Below, in pieces: positions 51,501 through 57,908 of a stretch of 64,000 bases of DNA (within the stretch, counting starts at the first letter, position 1; each line of letters begins with the position of its first letter). The stretch spans positions 62,001 to 126,000 of the forward strand of contig NZ_UETR01000006.1 in assembly GCF_900491745.1 (NCBI RefSeq), in the 5' to 3' direction. The translations under genes and the position numbers were made by a program. Below the pieces are notes generated by a model. It worked only from the letters and a program-made list of their open reading frames with translations, searched no databases and was not told the origin of the DNA. This DNA comes from Amarolinea aalborgensis (GTDB lineage: Bacteria > Chloroflexota > Anaerolineae > SSC4 > Amarolineaceae).

Positions 51501-53717
51501 GAGGTGCGCAAGCCCGGTGCGGGGTTCAGCAATCCGGCCACGGAGCAGATTGTCTACACGACCGACCAGGGATTGTACGTGCAGCGACATTTGCTGCGCG
51601 ATGACGGCAATGGCGACGCCAGCGCGAGTGCGACCTACCTGGAAGAGCGCACGTTTTACGACGGGCTGGGGCGTGCGCGGCAGACGCAGAAGGAGTACGA
51701 TGGCAGCCAGTGGAGTCTGGTGAGTCAGCGTTACGATGAGCTGGGCAATCAAGCAGCCGTGTCGGCCCCGTACACGGGGACGGTCAGCGGCGTGGCGTAT
51801 CAGGCGGTGAATTGGAATGGCCTGGCAGCCACCTTGTCAGCCTACGACCGCCTGGGGCGTATCCGGCAGGTGACGCAGCCTGATGGCGCGACGGTGCGCA
51901 CCTACTACCAGAACCGGCAGACGGCCGTGATTGATGCGGTGAACCATCAGACAATTTCGGAATACGATGCTTGGGGCCGGCTGGTCAGCGTCAAGCAGTA
52001 CGATCTGACGCTGGCGGCGGGGGCTACACCGAACTGGGGAGCGACGGTCTACGGGCAGGCCAGCTACAGCTACGATGTGGCGGACCGGCTGGCGCAGATG
52101 ACCGGTGCGGATGGGGCGATAACCGCCATCGGGTATGACCTGCTGGGGCGCAAGACGAGCATGAGCGACCCCGACATGGGGGTGTGGAATTACGCCTACG
52201 ATGCGGCCGGCAACCTGAAGCGGCAGGCTGATGGCCGCGGGCAGCAGATTTGCTTCTACTACGATGGGCACAACCGCCTGGCGGGCAAGCACTATCGCAG
52301 CGATGCGAACTGCCCCGGGGCAAAGCCGACAACCTACGGAGCAAACGCGTTGAGCGTGGAATACCTGTACGACGGCGGTGCGAACGGCAAAGGGCGACGC
52401 ACGCAGGCCGATGTGTACACGGCAGGCGGTGCGCTCGACAATCGCATCGCCTGGACGTACGACATCCGCGGCCGGGTGACGGCGGAAACCCACACGATTG
52501 ACGGGGCGGCGTATGCCCTGGGCTTCACGTATGATTCCGCCGATCGGCCCTTGAGCCTGAGCTACCCCGCGCAGAGCGCGGAAACGGTGAACCTGGCCTA
52601 TACGGCGCAGGGGTTGCCGGGGCGCCTGTACAGTAGTGTGGATTATGTGCAAAGCGGCAATGCAGTGTATGATGTGGCCGGGCGGTTGACACAGCTGAAG
52701 TTAGGCAAGCAAAGCAGCAACAGCGATCCGGTGGTGCAGGTGGGGTTCAGCTACTACCCCTGGACGACCATCACCGGGCAAGGGCGCTTGCAGCAGCTGA
52801 CGTCTGGGATACCGGGGAACCTCAGCAGCTTGCAGAACCTGACCTATGCCTATGATGCGGTCGGCAACGTGGATTGGATCAAGGACTGGAAGGCTGGCAG
52901 TCCGCAGATGCAGGACTTCACGGTTGACCGGCTGAACCGGTTGGTCAACGCCGTGGCGAGCGGTGGTGCGAATGGCGTCTACCCAACTGAGACCTATGGC
53001 TTCGCTCCCAACGGCAACCTGACCACCAAAACTGGGGTGGGCGCGTACAGCTACGGTGTGCAGGCGAGCAGTTGCCCAGAGGGTGCGTTGAGCAAGCCGC
53101 ATGCGGCGGTGACCGCGGGCAGCAGCAGTTACTGCTATGACCAGAATGGCAACATGCGGCGGCGCACAGTGGGCGGCAGCACGTACACCCTGACCTACGA
53201 TGCCGAGAGTCGGCTCGTCAGCATCAGCGGCGCGGCGACAGCCAGCTTCGCCTATGACGCCGATGGCAATCGCATCAAGAGCGTGCTGAACGGCGAGACG
53301 ATCACCTACGTCGGTAGCTTGTACGAAAAGAAAGTGGTTGGCAGCACGACGACGCACACGAAATACTACACCTTCGGCGACCGGCGCATCGCAGTGCGTG
53401 TGGCGGGGACGCTCTCCTGGCTGCTGAGCGATCACCTGGGCAGCACCGCAGTCACCGCGGACGGCGTCAGCGGGGCGCGCACCGCGGAACTGTGGTACAA
53501 ATCCTGGGGCGAGTCACGCGGCACGCCTTTCGGCGCGACACCAACGACGTACCGGTCACGGGTCAACGCGAGGATGCGAGCATCGGTCTCTACTTCTACA
53601 ACGCGAGATACTATGACAGCTCGCTGGGGCGGTTCGCGCAGGCGGATACGATTGTCCCCCAGCCGGGGAATCCGCAGAGTCTCAATAGGTATAGCTATGC
53701 GGCCAATAATCCCTTAA
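48531..53717 (+). CDS. RHS/YD-repeat protein, main body (frame-disrupted at both ends)
   Basis: The open frame encodes 1728 residues; the first ~55 and last ~55 are out-of-frame readings. In between: a Pro/Thr stalk with a duplicated PPCLGSDCTPTPTAT unit, a ZU5-like segment (SRLHSRDGRVVLAIPAGAVSAP), a SpvB-like start (GLAPGLSLEYSSRSLAGGG...GWGWDLGGLSYV), then many YD repeats (ITRYTYDTFGRLTEVRKPG, YAYDAAGNLKRQADGRGQ). Near the end LLSDHLGSTAVTADG is the conserved RHS core. RHS shells enclose a C-terminal toxin and release it after autocleavage. At 53556 a T is missing compared with the near-identical copy at 56700, so the tip continues in another frame. Confidence 0.85.
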   Translation: MKGVCCHDPLAFLIVPSLFRAPSCPAAGGASAAGRPSAGCLQPADLSGDCGYPHPQINTTTNRLSPAHGSNPIAAPLAATPTVGAPPCLGSDCTPTPTATPTATATRAAPPCLGSDCTPTPTATATDVSPTSTATWAQTPTPTVTPPPGGVDEVWVMPDQESRLHSRDGRVVLAIPAGAVSAPTLVRYVSHAAVPDQPTNLSFQFELIATELSGVEITQFLTPLTLNYRDPTAGDEGTPWPPGAALFYQDTADGRWVVLPTSVDQEQRELTTTLTHFTLFAAGNSIVPEPAPGIKGMQSQLYNGAWTVSYPIEAPPGPGGLAPGLSLEYSSRSLAGGGHHQLAGWGWDLGGLSYVLRDLSTGKYSLTLDGMTHELEEHGGYFYSVQDPFLKIRRPTASNPDYPVMEYFDPSTPANPFKTIDLPQTPGQYNRDNQVWEVTTEGGVTYHFEPMLYVRDCSGGDWTPSTEQRVVHRFTKWMLTEVRDTTPATANRVTFSYDYEGTLLAVNVPVCPNDYTSDARIQVRAARVKEISYGPGGIFKVQLAYLNREDRAEHFDETGYQVFWTRKYLQQVEVRANNTLLHKVGLGMTAFTNPAAPSQSRLYLSTITRYGADNSTLPPTTYTYGSGTTDGFMAAVDNGYHGRVEIAYISSNGGMVVQQERRRGGGSDPDIVTQYWYTTTWDSEAGGFAEAEMTLVGSGALIGSGQPDTRIRQWFHTTTNLRRWKGKLYKAETRAGSGVTNNLLARTLQTWNETNVGTPGGMTFVYLQDKTEYVVDPNGTDPPTRYTKTVYVYDPAYGNLRLSRLYSEAAPTTPYRTNERVYFPRNDATAYIVNQVAEEKLWEGSEAGICRGQSRYVYDNNSGYAAYNQAPTNGQLKEVWEAGQGGTACNTNWVRSAAYDYDAWGNRTKETAANGRTVTTVFDSTFHAYAMSVSIQPDSQLGGATLTTTYTRYGINAAAGGNGLVGQVQSETDANLAVTRYTYDTFGRLTEVRKPGAGFSNPATEQIVYTTDQGLYVQRHLLRDDGNGDASASATYLEERTFYDGLGRARQTQKEYDGSQWSLVSQRYDELGNQAAVSAPYTGTVSGVAYQAVNWNGLAATLSAYDRLGRIRQVTQPDGATVRTYYQNRQTAVIDAVNHQTISEYDAWGRLVSVKQYDLTLAAGATPNWGATVYGQASYSYDVADRLAQMTGADGAITAIGYDLLGRKTSMSDPDMGVWNYAYDAAGNLKRQADGRGQQICFYYDGHNRLAGKHYRSDANCPGAKPTTYGANALSVEYLYDGGANGKGRRTQADVYTAGGALDNRIAWTYDIRGRVTAETHTIDGAAYALGFTYDSADRPLSLSYPAQSAETVNLAYTAQGLPGRLYSSVDYVQSGNAVYDVAGRLTQLKLGKQSSNSDPVVQVGFSYYPWTTITGQGRLQQLTSGIPGNLSSLQNLTYAYDAVGNVDWIKDWKAGSPQMQDFTVDRLNRLVNAVASGGANGVYPTETYGFAPNGNLTTKTGVGAYSYGVQASSCPEGALSKPHAAVTAGSSSYCYDQNGNMRRRTVGGSTYTLTYDAESRLVSISGAATASFAYDADGNRIKSVLNGETITYVGSLYEKKVVGSTTTHTKYYTFGDRRIAVRVAGTLSWLLSDHLGSTAVTADGVSGARTAELWYKSWGESRGTPFGATPTTYRSRVNARMRASVSTSTTRDTMTARWGGSRRRIRLSPSRGIRRVSIGIAMRPIIP
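48550..48702 (+). CDS. signal-peptide ORF, probable true N-terminus of the RHS gene
   Basis: ATG 48550 has AAAGGAG about ten bases upstream and encodes 50 residues. Basic residues are followed by LVVHLLVVCSLLTSAATAAT, a good Sec signal peptide with an Ala-x-Ala site, then PTRK and a stop at 48700. The RHS body continues in a different frame, one base lost, from about 48700 on. The alternative in-frame start at 48531 gives a Cys/Pro/Gly-rich N-terminus that is not a signal peptide and lacks its own ribosome-binding site. So a single-base loss near the CCCCC-ACCC stretch (48691-48698) is likely, in the strain or in the sequence. Confidence 0.6.
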   Translation: MTRWPSSSFHRSSGRLPVPRLAARPRLVVHLLVVCSLLTSAATAATPTRK

Positions 53718-54451
53718 GATATGGCGACCCATCGGGCCATGACTGGGTGGATGCCGTCAACTTCCTGCTGGGATTTGCAGCGCAATGGGCTTCTGTCAAT
53801 ACCTGGATGGTCCCGCAGGCTCAGGAAGCCTTGTCAGTTCAACCGAATGAGCCTGTCCCTATGACCGTTGGCCGGCACCTTGGCAACGTAGCCACTGTGG
53901 TCCAGGGAGTGACGGAGATGACCGGGGGCGTAGGCCTGATCGGGGGTGGTGCTGTGGCCTGCGGGACAGGGGTACTCTGCCCAGCTGGCGCGACTGCAAT
54001 GGTGGCCGGCGCAGCAGTCGCGGCGCACGGCCTTGGTGTTGCGGGTGCTGGTGCAGTCATGGAAGGCCAAATGCTGGGGGACTTGTTTGTCCAGGCAAAC
54101 ACTACTTGTCCTTCATGCGGGGCTTCAAATCCCAAAGTCCGGCGCGGCAAGGGAGGTATTGCGACCAGGCAGCACGTGGAAAACCCTGCTGACATCGGGA
54201 AGGACGGTGTTTCCGCGTGGTGTGAAGGCTGTGGGAATAATCTACCTCCCAAGTTCTGGGGGCATACAGTAGAAGACCTGCAAGCCTATGCACAGAAGAT
54301 TGGATTGGATCCGAGTAAAGCCGCAGTGTACACCCCACAGTACGGTGGAGTAGGACACTACTCATTATTCATCGATGCTATCGGGCCGGATGGATACATT
54401 CTGCCACAATACGCTGACCTAATCGATGCGTTCTTGAGATCGCCAAAGTGA
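53492..54451 (+). CDS. RHS tip with C-terminal zinc-ribbon-type toxin domain (continuation of the frameshifted RHS gene)
   Basis: After the base missing at 53556 the core resumes in this frame: TGQREDASIGLYFYNARYYD, LGRFAQADTIVP, LNRYSYAANNPLRYGDPSGH, the canonical end of an RHS shell. The variable part follows: a Gly/Ala-rich hydrophobic stretch (GGVGLIGGGAVACGTGVLCP...) of a kind often preceding RHS toxins, then a ~110-residue domain with two CxxC pairs (CPSC and CEGC) and a GGVGHYSLFIDA end. I do not recognise this toxin family; the CxxC pairs suggest a zinc fold. Translation start at 53492 is only nominal. The HEAT-like gene 105 bases downstream is the probable immunity partner. Confidence 0.72.
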   Translation: MVQILGRVTRHAFRRDTNDVPVTGQREDASIGLYFYNARYYDSSLGRFAQADTIVPQPGNPQSLNRYSYAANNPLRYGDPSGHDWVDAVNFLLGFAAQWASVNTWMVPQAQEALSVQPNEPVPMTVGRHLGNVATVVQGVTEMTGGVGLIGGGAVACGTGVLCPAGATAMVAGAAVAAHGLGVAGAGAVMEGQMLGDLFVQANTTCPSCGASNPKVRRGKGGIATRQHVENPADIGKDGVSAWCEGCGNNLPPKFWGHTVEDLQAYAQKIGLDPSKAAVYTPQYGGVGHYSLFIDAIGPDGYILPQYADLIDAFLRSPK

Positions 54452-54556
54452 TTTGGGGCGTCAAGTTCGATGGGGCATGGAAGGATTCTTCCGTTCAGAG
54501 CATCGTATGTTGTGATTCCTATGAGGAATGGCGTGTAGAACCTGGAGTACATTGAT

Positions 54557-55063
54557 ATGAGCGACATTCTGCGTGACATCAAGGCAAATCTTGCCTACGA
54601 TCGTGGTTCTCCAGCAGCCGAGTGGGAAGTCGTTGAGGGACTGTTAAGTTCGTTTGCGACGGAACGAGAAGCAATTATTCGATGGGTATTCGAGGAATAC
54701 AACGGATATGTTGACACACGAACTCGAGCGGGCTTAGAGTTCATTGATCATAATTCGACTGAGGGCCGGAGTATCCTGAAGCGTTTGGTCTCCAGCCCGA
54801 ACCCAGATGATCGCGATACGGCGTTAGCGATCATTGAAGTGTTGGGCGACGACGACGCAGTTCGCATGGCCGTACCACTTCTCGATGACAAATGGACTTA
54901 CATCCGGCTAGAGGCCGCCACAGTCTTGCGCAGATTCTACCCAAATGAGGTAGCAAGATGCCTGAGACACCTGCTCCAGGAGGAAGCAAAATCGGTCAGA
55001 GAAACGGCTTCAAAGCTATTAGTCGAGATGGGTGAGGATTCTCGAGAGCCGGACCGAAGGTAA
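54557..55063 (+). CDS. HEAT-repeat-like protein, candidate immunity protein
   Basis: A 168-residue helical protein. Two or three HEAT/Armadillo-like repeats are visible (DRDTALAIIEVLGDDDAVRMAVPLLDDKWTYIRLEAATVLRRFYP, then NEVARCLRHLLQEEAKSVRETASKLLVEMG). Its place directly after an RHS toxin tip on the same strand is that of an immunity gene, and HEAT-like proteins are known among immunity families. It is lower in GC than the RHS body, as usual for exchanged toxin-immunity cassettes. Confidence 0.65.
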   Translation: MSDILRDIKANLAYDRGSPAAEWEVVEGLLSSFATEREAIIRWVFEEYNGYVDTRTRAGLEFIDHNSTEGRSILKRLVSSPNPDDRDTALAIIEVLGDDDAVRMAVPLLDDKWTYIRLEAATVLRRFYPNEVARCLRHLLQEEAKSVRETASKLLVEMGEDSREPDRR

Positions 55064-55175
55064 TTTGGGGGGACCAATCAGTGTGTTCTGGATGCCGAAT
55101 ACCAACAGACTCAGAATTTCTCAAGTCATGACTTGATGGACGGCATGTTGCCAGCTACCCGTGATCAGAAATAGT

Positions 55176-56269
55176 TAGGACTTACGCAAGACACATTTTG
55201 ATTGCAGGCGCTTTGAGCTGCTGGCGCAGGTAGTCATCCAACAGGCCATGCTTGACCTGATAGATCGTGCGCTGCGTTTCGTAGGCAACTTGCTTGAGGC
55301 GCCCCCAAACCAAGATGGCGCAGCCGATATGATTGCGGACAATGCGGGCCTTGCGGCACTGGCAGCTTTCCAGACCGGTCAATTGCTTAGTTTCGCGGTG
55401 AAATTGCTCGACCTTCCAGCGGAAGCCGCACACATCTTGGACGACCTCCACGTTGTCTTGCGCTATCTCGTTGGTGACGACATAGTCCGTGCGCTGGGTA
55501 GACAGCACCACTCGGAAAACTTTCACCTTGTGCTGGGCCGGAAAGCCCCTGATTTTGATCATTTTGCCATGCTGTTGTTCGGCGGAACTCCAGGACAGGC
55601 TATCCAGACGGCGATAGGGCCGCGTGCCCCCTGAATCGTCCACCAGTCGGTTGTCTTTCAGCGGGCAATAGTAGATTTTGCCATAGTCTTCGATCTGTAA
55701 CAGGAGGTCTTTCGTCGCATACCAGGTGTCCATCAAAACCGCCCACAGGGCCAACTGCTTTTGATAGACACAGTTGCGCAGCATCTCCGCCACATGGTCG
55801 AGTTTTGTCTTGCCATCGCCGGCCGGATCGTAGATCCGATAGTCAATGATCCAAAACTGATCGGTCTCGGGATTGACGTAGACACAAGTCACCACGCCGA
55901 TCCCTTTGATGACGCCGTGAGCATTCCCGCTGTACTGCCGGCGCACTAACTCGATCTTGTGCGAGAAGTTCTTGTCCACAATGGTGTCGTCAAACACCAG
56001 GAACCCGTACGGCGTTTGCACCACATGATCCCGGGTGTTCTCCCAGACCAGGTGCGGGCGCAGCGCATCGTCAGCCAAATACCGGTTCGCCATATCGTGG
56101 CTGAACTGCTCGGTGTGCTCAGCGTAGTTCGTAAGCGTGTAGTTGATCTGGCTCACGAGCAGATATTGACAGTAGTCGAGACGCGTAACGCGTTCTGTGT
56201 TAGCTTTCATGCGGCTACCTTAACCGCTGACCGCTTACACGTCAAATTCGCTGTCTTGCGTAAGTCCTA
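55176..56269 (-). mobile_element. complete insertion sequence (IS4/IS701-like), 1094 bp
   Basis: Perfect 18-bp terminal inverted repeats: TAGGACTTACGCAAGACA at 55176-55193 and its complement at 56252-56269. Both ends are flanked by the same 5 bases ATAGT (55171-55175 and 56270-56274), a target-site duplication. One transposase gene fills it on the minus strand. The intact ends indicate recent insertion, into the spacer just before a displaced RHS tip. Confidence 0.9.
55182..56210 (-). CDS. DDE transposase (IS4 superfamily, IS701-like)
   Basis: A 342-residue transposase. FLVFDDTIVDKNFSHKIELVRRQYSG contains the first catalytic Asp of the DDE triad and the characteristic text of the IS701/IS4-like group, ALWAVLMDTWYATKDLL the second Asp, and FRWKVEQFHRETKQLTGLESCQC the catalytic Glu with the R/K signature. 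The gene begins 42 bases inside the right inverted repeat and stops within the left repeat. All motifs are present, so it is probably active. Confidence 0.9.
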   Translation of the reverse strand: MKANTERVTRLDYCQYLLVSQINYTLTNYAEHTEQFSHDMANRYLADDALRPHLVWENTRDHVVQTPYGFLVFDDTIVDKNFSHKIELVRRQYSGNAHGVIKGIGVVTCVYVNPETDQFWIIDYRIYDPAGDGKTKLDHVAEMLRNCVYQKQLALWAVLMDTWYATKDLLLQIEDYGKIYYCPLKDNRLVDDSGGTRPYRRLDSLSWSSAEQQHGKMIKIRGFPAQHKVKVFRVVLSTQRTDYVVTNEIAQDNVEVVQDVCGFRWKVEQFHRETKQLTGLESCQCRKARIVRNHIGCAILVWGRLKQVAYETQRTIYQVKHGLLDDYLRQQLKAPAIKMCLA

Positions 56270-56274
56270 ATAGT

Positions 56275-57528
56275 AACAGTTACTGCTATGACCAGAATGG
56301 CAACATGCGGCGGCGCACGGTTGGCGGCAGCACATACACCCTGACCTACGATGCCGAGAATCGGCTCGTCAACATTAGCGGCGCGGCGACGGCCAGCTTC
56401 GCCTATGACGCCGATGGCAATCGCATCAAGAGCGTGCTGAACGGCGAGACGATCACCTACGTCGGCAGCTTGTACGAGAAGAAGGTGGTCGGCAGCACGA
56501 CGACGCACACGAAATACTACACCTTCGGCGACCGGCGCATTGCGCTGCGTGTGGCGGGGACGTTCTCCTGGCTGCTGAGCGATCACCTGGGCAGCACCAC
56601 AGTCACCGTGGACGGCGTCAGCGGGGTGCGCACCGCGGAACTGTGGTACAAACCCTGGGGCGAGTCACGCGGCACGCCCTTCGGCGCGACGCCAACGACG
56701 TACCGGTTCACGGGTCAACGCGAGGATGCGAGCATCGGTCTGTACTTCTACAACGCGAGATACTACGACCCGGCGTTGGGACGGTTCATCAGTGCGGATA
56801 CGATCGTGCCGGACACCACAGCTACAACGATCTCTAGCCTGACGGTTGATTTCTCTTACTACGACATCCTTGCAGAGCTCAATCGGGAGAATCGTAACGA
56901 TAGTCCGTGTGGACTTGGCGTCGTGCAGTGGTTCCAAGAGGCGACGCCCATTGTTCGAGTCAAGGAAGCGGAAAATTCGTGCCTCTCGTATGGAACCCAA
57001 TTGAACCATTTCGGTCCCACTGATCCTCAAAACTCCAATCGCTATTCTTACGCTCGCAACAACACCCTCCGCTACATCGATCCAACAGGCCATTGGACGA
57101 TCTCCATAGGTTTGGGCGGTGCCATTTTTGCGGCGCTTGGGCTGCGGGGCGGAGCCACCATCGCATTGGATGGACAAGGAAACGTTGCAGTACTTGCTGG
57201 AGGCGGTGCGGGTGGTTATAGTGCGGTCGGCTTCAATAGCCTAGGCCCGAATCTCATGATCACAACAGCGCCTACTGTGGACAAGTTGAAGGGCTTCTCT
57301 GTTCAACTCGGTGGCCAACTCGGAGAAGTTGCGTCTATTGGTGCAGAGGGCGTTTTGTTCTCTGATGGCGAAAAAGCCTATTTCGGCTTAAACATCGCTG
57401 GAGGAGCAGCGCTGGAGGGGCCATGGCCGGGTGAACTTCATGCAACCTTTGAGCATGACTGGCTGATTTTTGGCCCCACAAACCTCCTTGAAGCACTCAA
57501 AAGGCTATGGGAGAAACAACAGCCATGA
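56275..57528 (+). CDS. displaced RHS tip, second toxin cassette
   Basis: RHS homology begins abruptly at about 56276, just after the IS, in mid-core; the first ATG is 56305. To residue ~165 it is nearly identical to the end of the main RHS gene (LTYDAENRLVNISGAATASFAYDADGNRI, LLSDHLGSTTVTVDG, ARYYDPALGRFISADTIVP). An unusual ~60-residue insertion follows (DFSYYDILAELNRENRNDSP...) before SNRYSYARNNTLRYIDPTGH. The ~140-residue C-terminal domain is Gly-rich with alternating strands (IGLGGAIFAALGLRGGATIAL, GGQLGEVASIGAEGVLFS). Not recognised. Without promoter or signal it can act only by recombining onto the main gene. Confidence 0.75.
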   Translation, partial: NSYCYDQNGNMRRRTVGGSTYTLTYDAENRLVNISGAATASFAYDADGNRIKSVLNGETITYVGSLYEKKVVGSTTTHTKYYTFGDRRIALRVAGTFSWLLSDHLGSTTVTVDGVSGVRTAELWYKPWGESRGTPFGATPTTYRFTGQREDASIGLYFYNARYYDPALGRFISADTIVPDTTATTISSLTVDFSYYDILAELNRENRNDSPCGLGVVQWFQEATPIVRVKEAENSCLSYGTQLNHFGPTDPQNSNRYSYARNNTLRYIDPTGHWTISIGLGGAIFAALGLRGGATIALDGQGNVAVLAGGGAGGYSAVGFNSLGPNLMITTAPTVDKLKGFSVQLGGQLGEVASIGAEGVLFSDGEKAYFGLNIAGGAALEGPWPGELHATFEHDWLIFGPTNLLEALKRLWEKQQP

Positions 57529-57839
57529 TGATCAGTACAGTCCAAGCAGTCTTCCTCGTTGTGCTCTTGGCGGTTGGTGTTGTGTGTTTGTTCTCGCCAA
57601 TGACTGTCATCCAAACCGTCATGCGCTGGCCCAAGTTCATCTTTCCGAAGCTATTCCGAGATGAAGAGATTCGCCCCTTGGCCCGAGAAGCCATGCGACT
57701 TATTGATGAAAATCCAAGGGAATATGCAAGACGATTTTGGTATCAGCTGCTAATGATAAGAGTTTCAGGAATCATTGCCTTCTTGATGTTCTTGACGGCT
57801 CTACTCATTGCGCTTGGTTCGCCGCGTAGCGGAATGTGA
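57525..57839 (+). CDS. small two-helix membrane protein, candidate immunity protein
   Basis: 104 residues from ATG 57525, which overlaps the stop of the RHS tip (ATGATG over TGA); GGGAG lies ten bases upstream. Two membrane helices (VFLVVLLAVGVVCLFSPMTV and ISGIIAFLMFLTALLIAL-like end) flank a charged cytosolic segment. The overlap with a toxin tip and its membrane location fit an immunity protein against a membrane-acting toxin. Confidence 0.65.
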   Translation: MMISTVQAVFLVVLLAVGVVCLFSPMTVIQTVMRWPKFIFPKLFRDEEIRPLAREAMRLIDENPREYARRFWYQLLMIRVSGIIAFLMFLTALLIALGSPRSGM

Positions 57840-57908
57840 TGGTCACTTCAAGACAACTCCTGAGCGATTTGCCATACTGAATTGCGGCGCCGATGATCAG
57901 TTCATTCT

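Noticed and set aside
49164..51752. 862-codon open frame on the minus strand
   Set aside because: Lies entirely antisense to the RHS gene; composition is Arg/His/Val-rich as expected of a shadow frame in GC-rich YD repeats, with no motif or ribosome-binding site.
55172..56273. 3-bp TAG target duplication with 19-bp inverted repeats
   Set aside because: An equally valid reading, but assigning the outer T/A to the duplication gives a longer exact 5-bp duplication (ATAGT) with 18-bp repeats, which I prefer.
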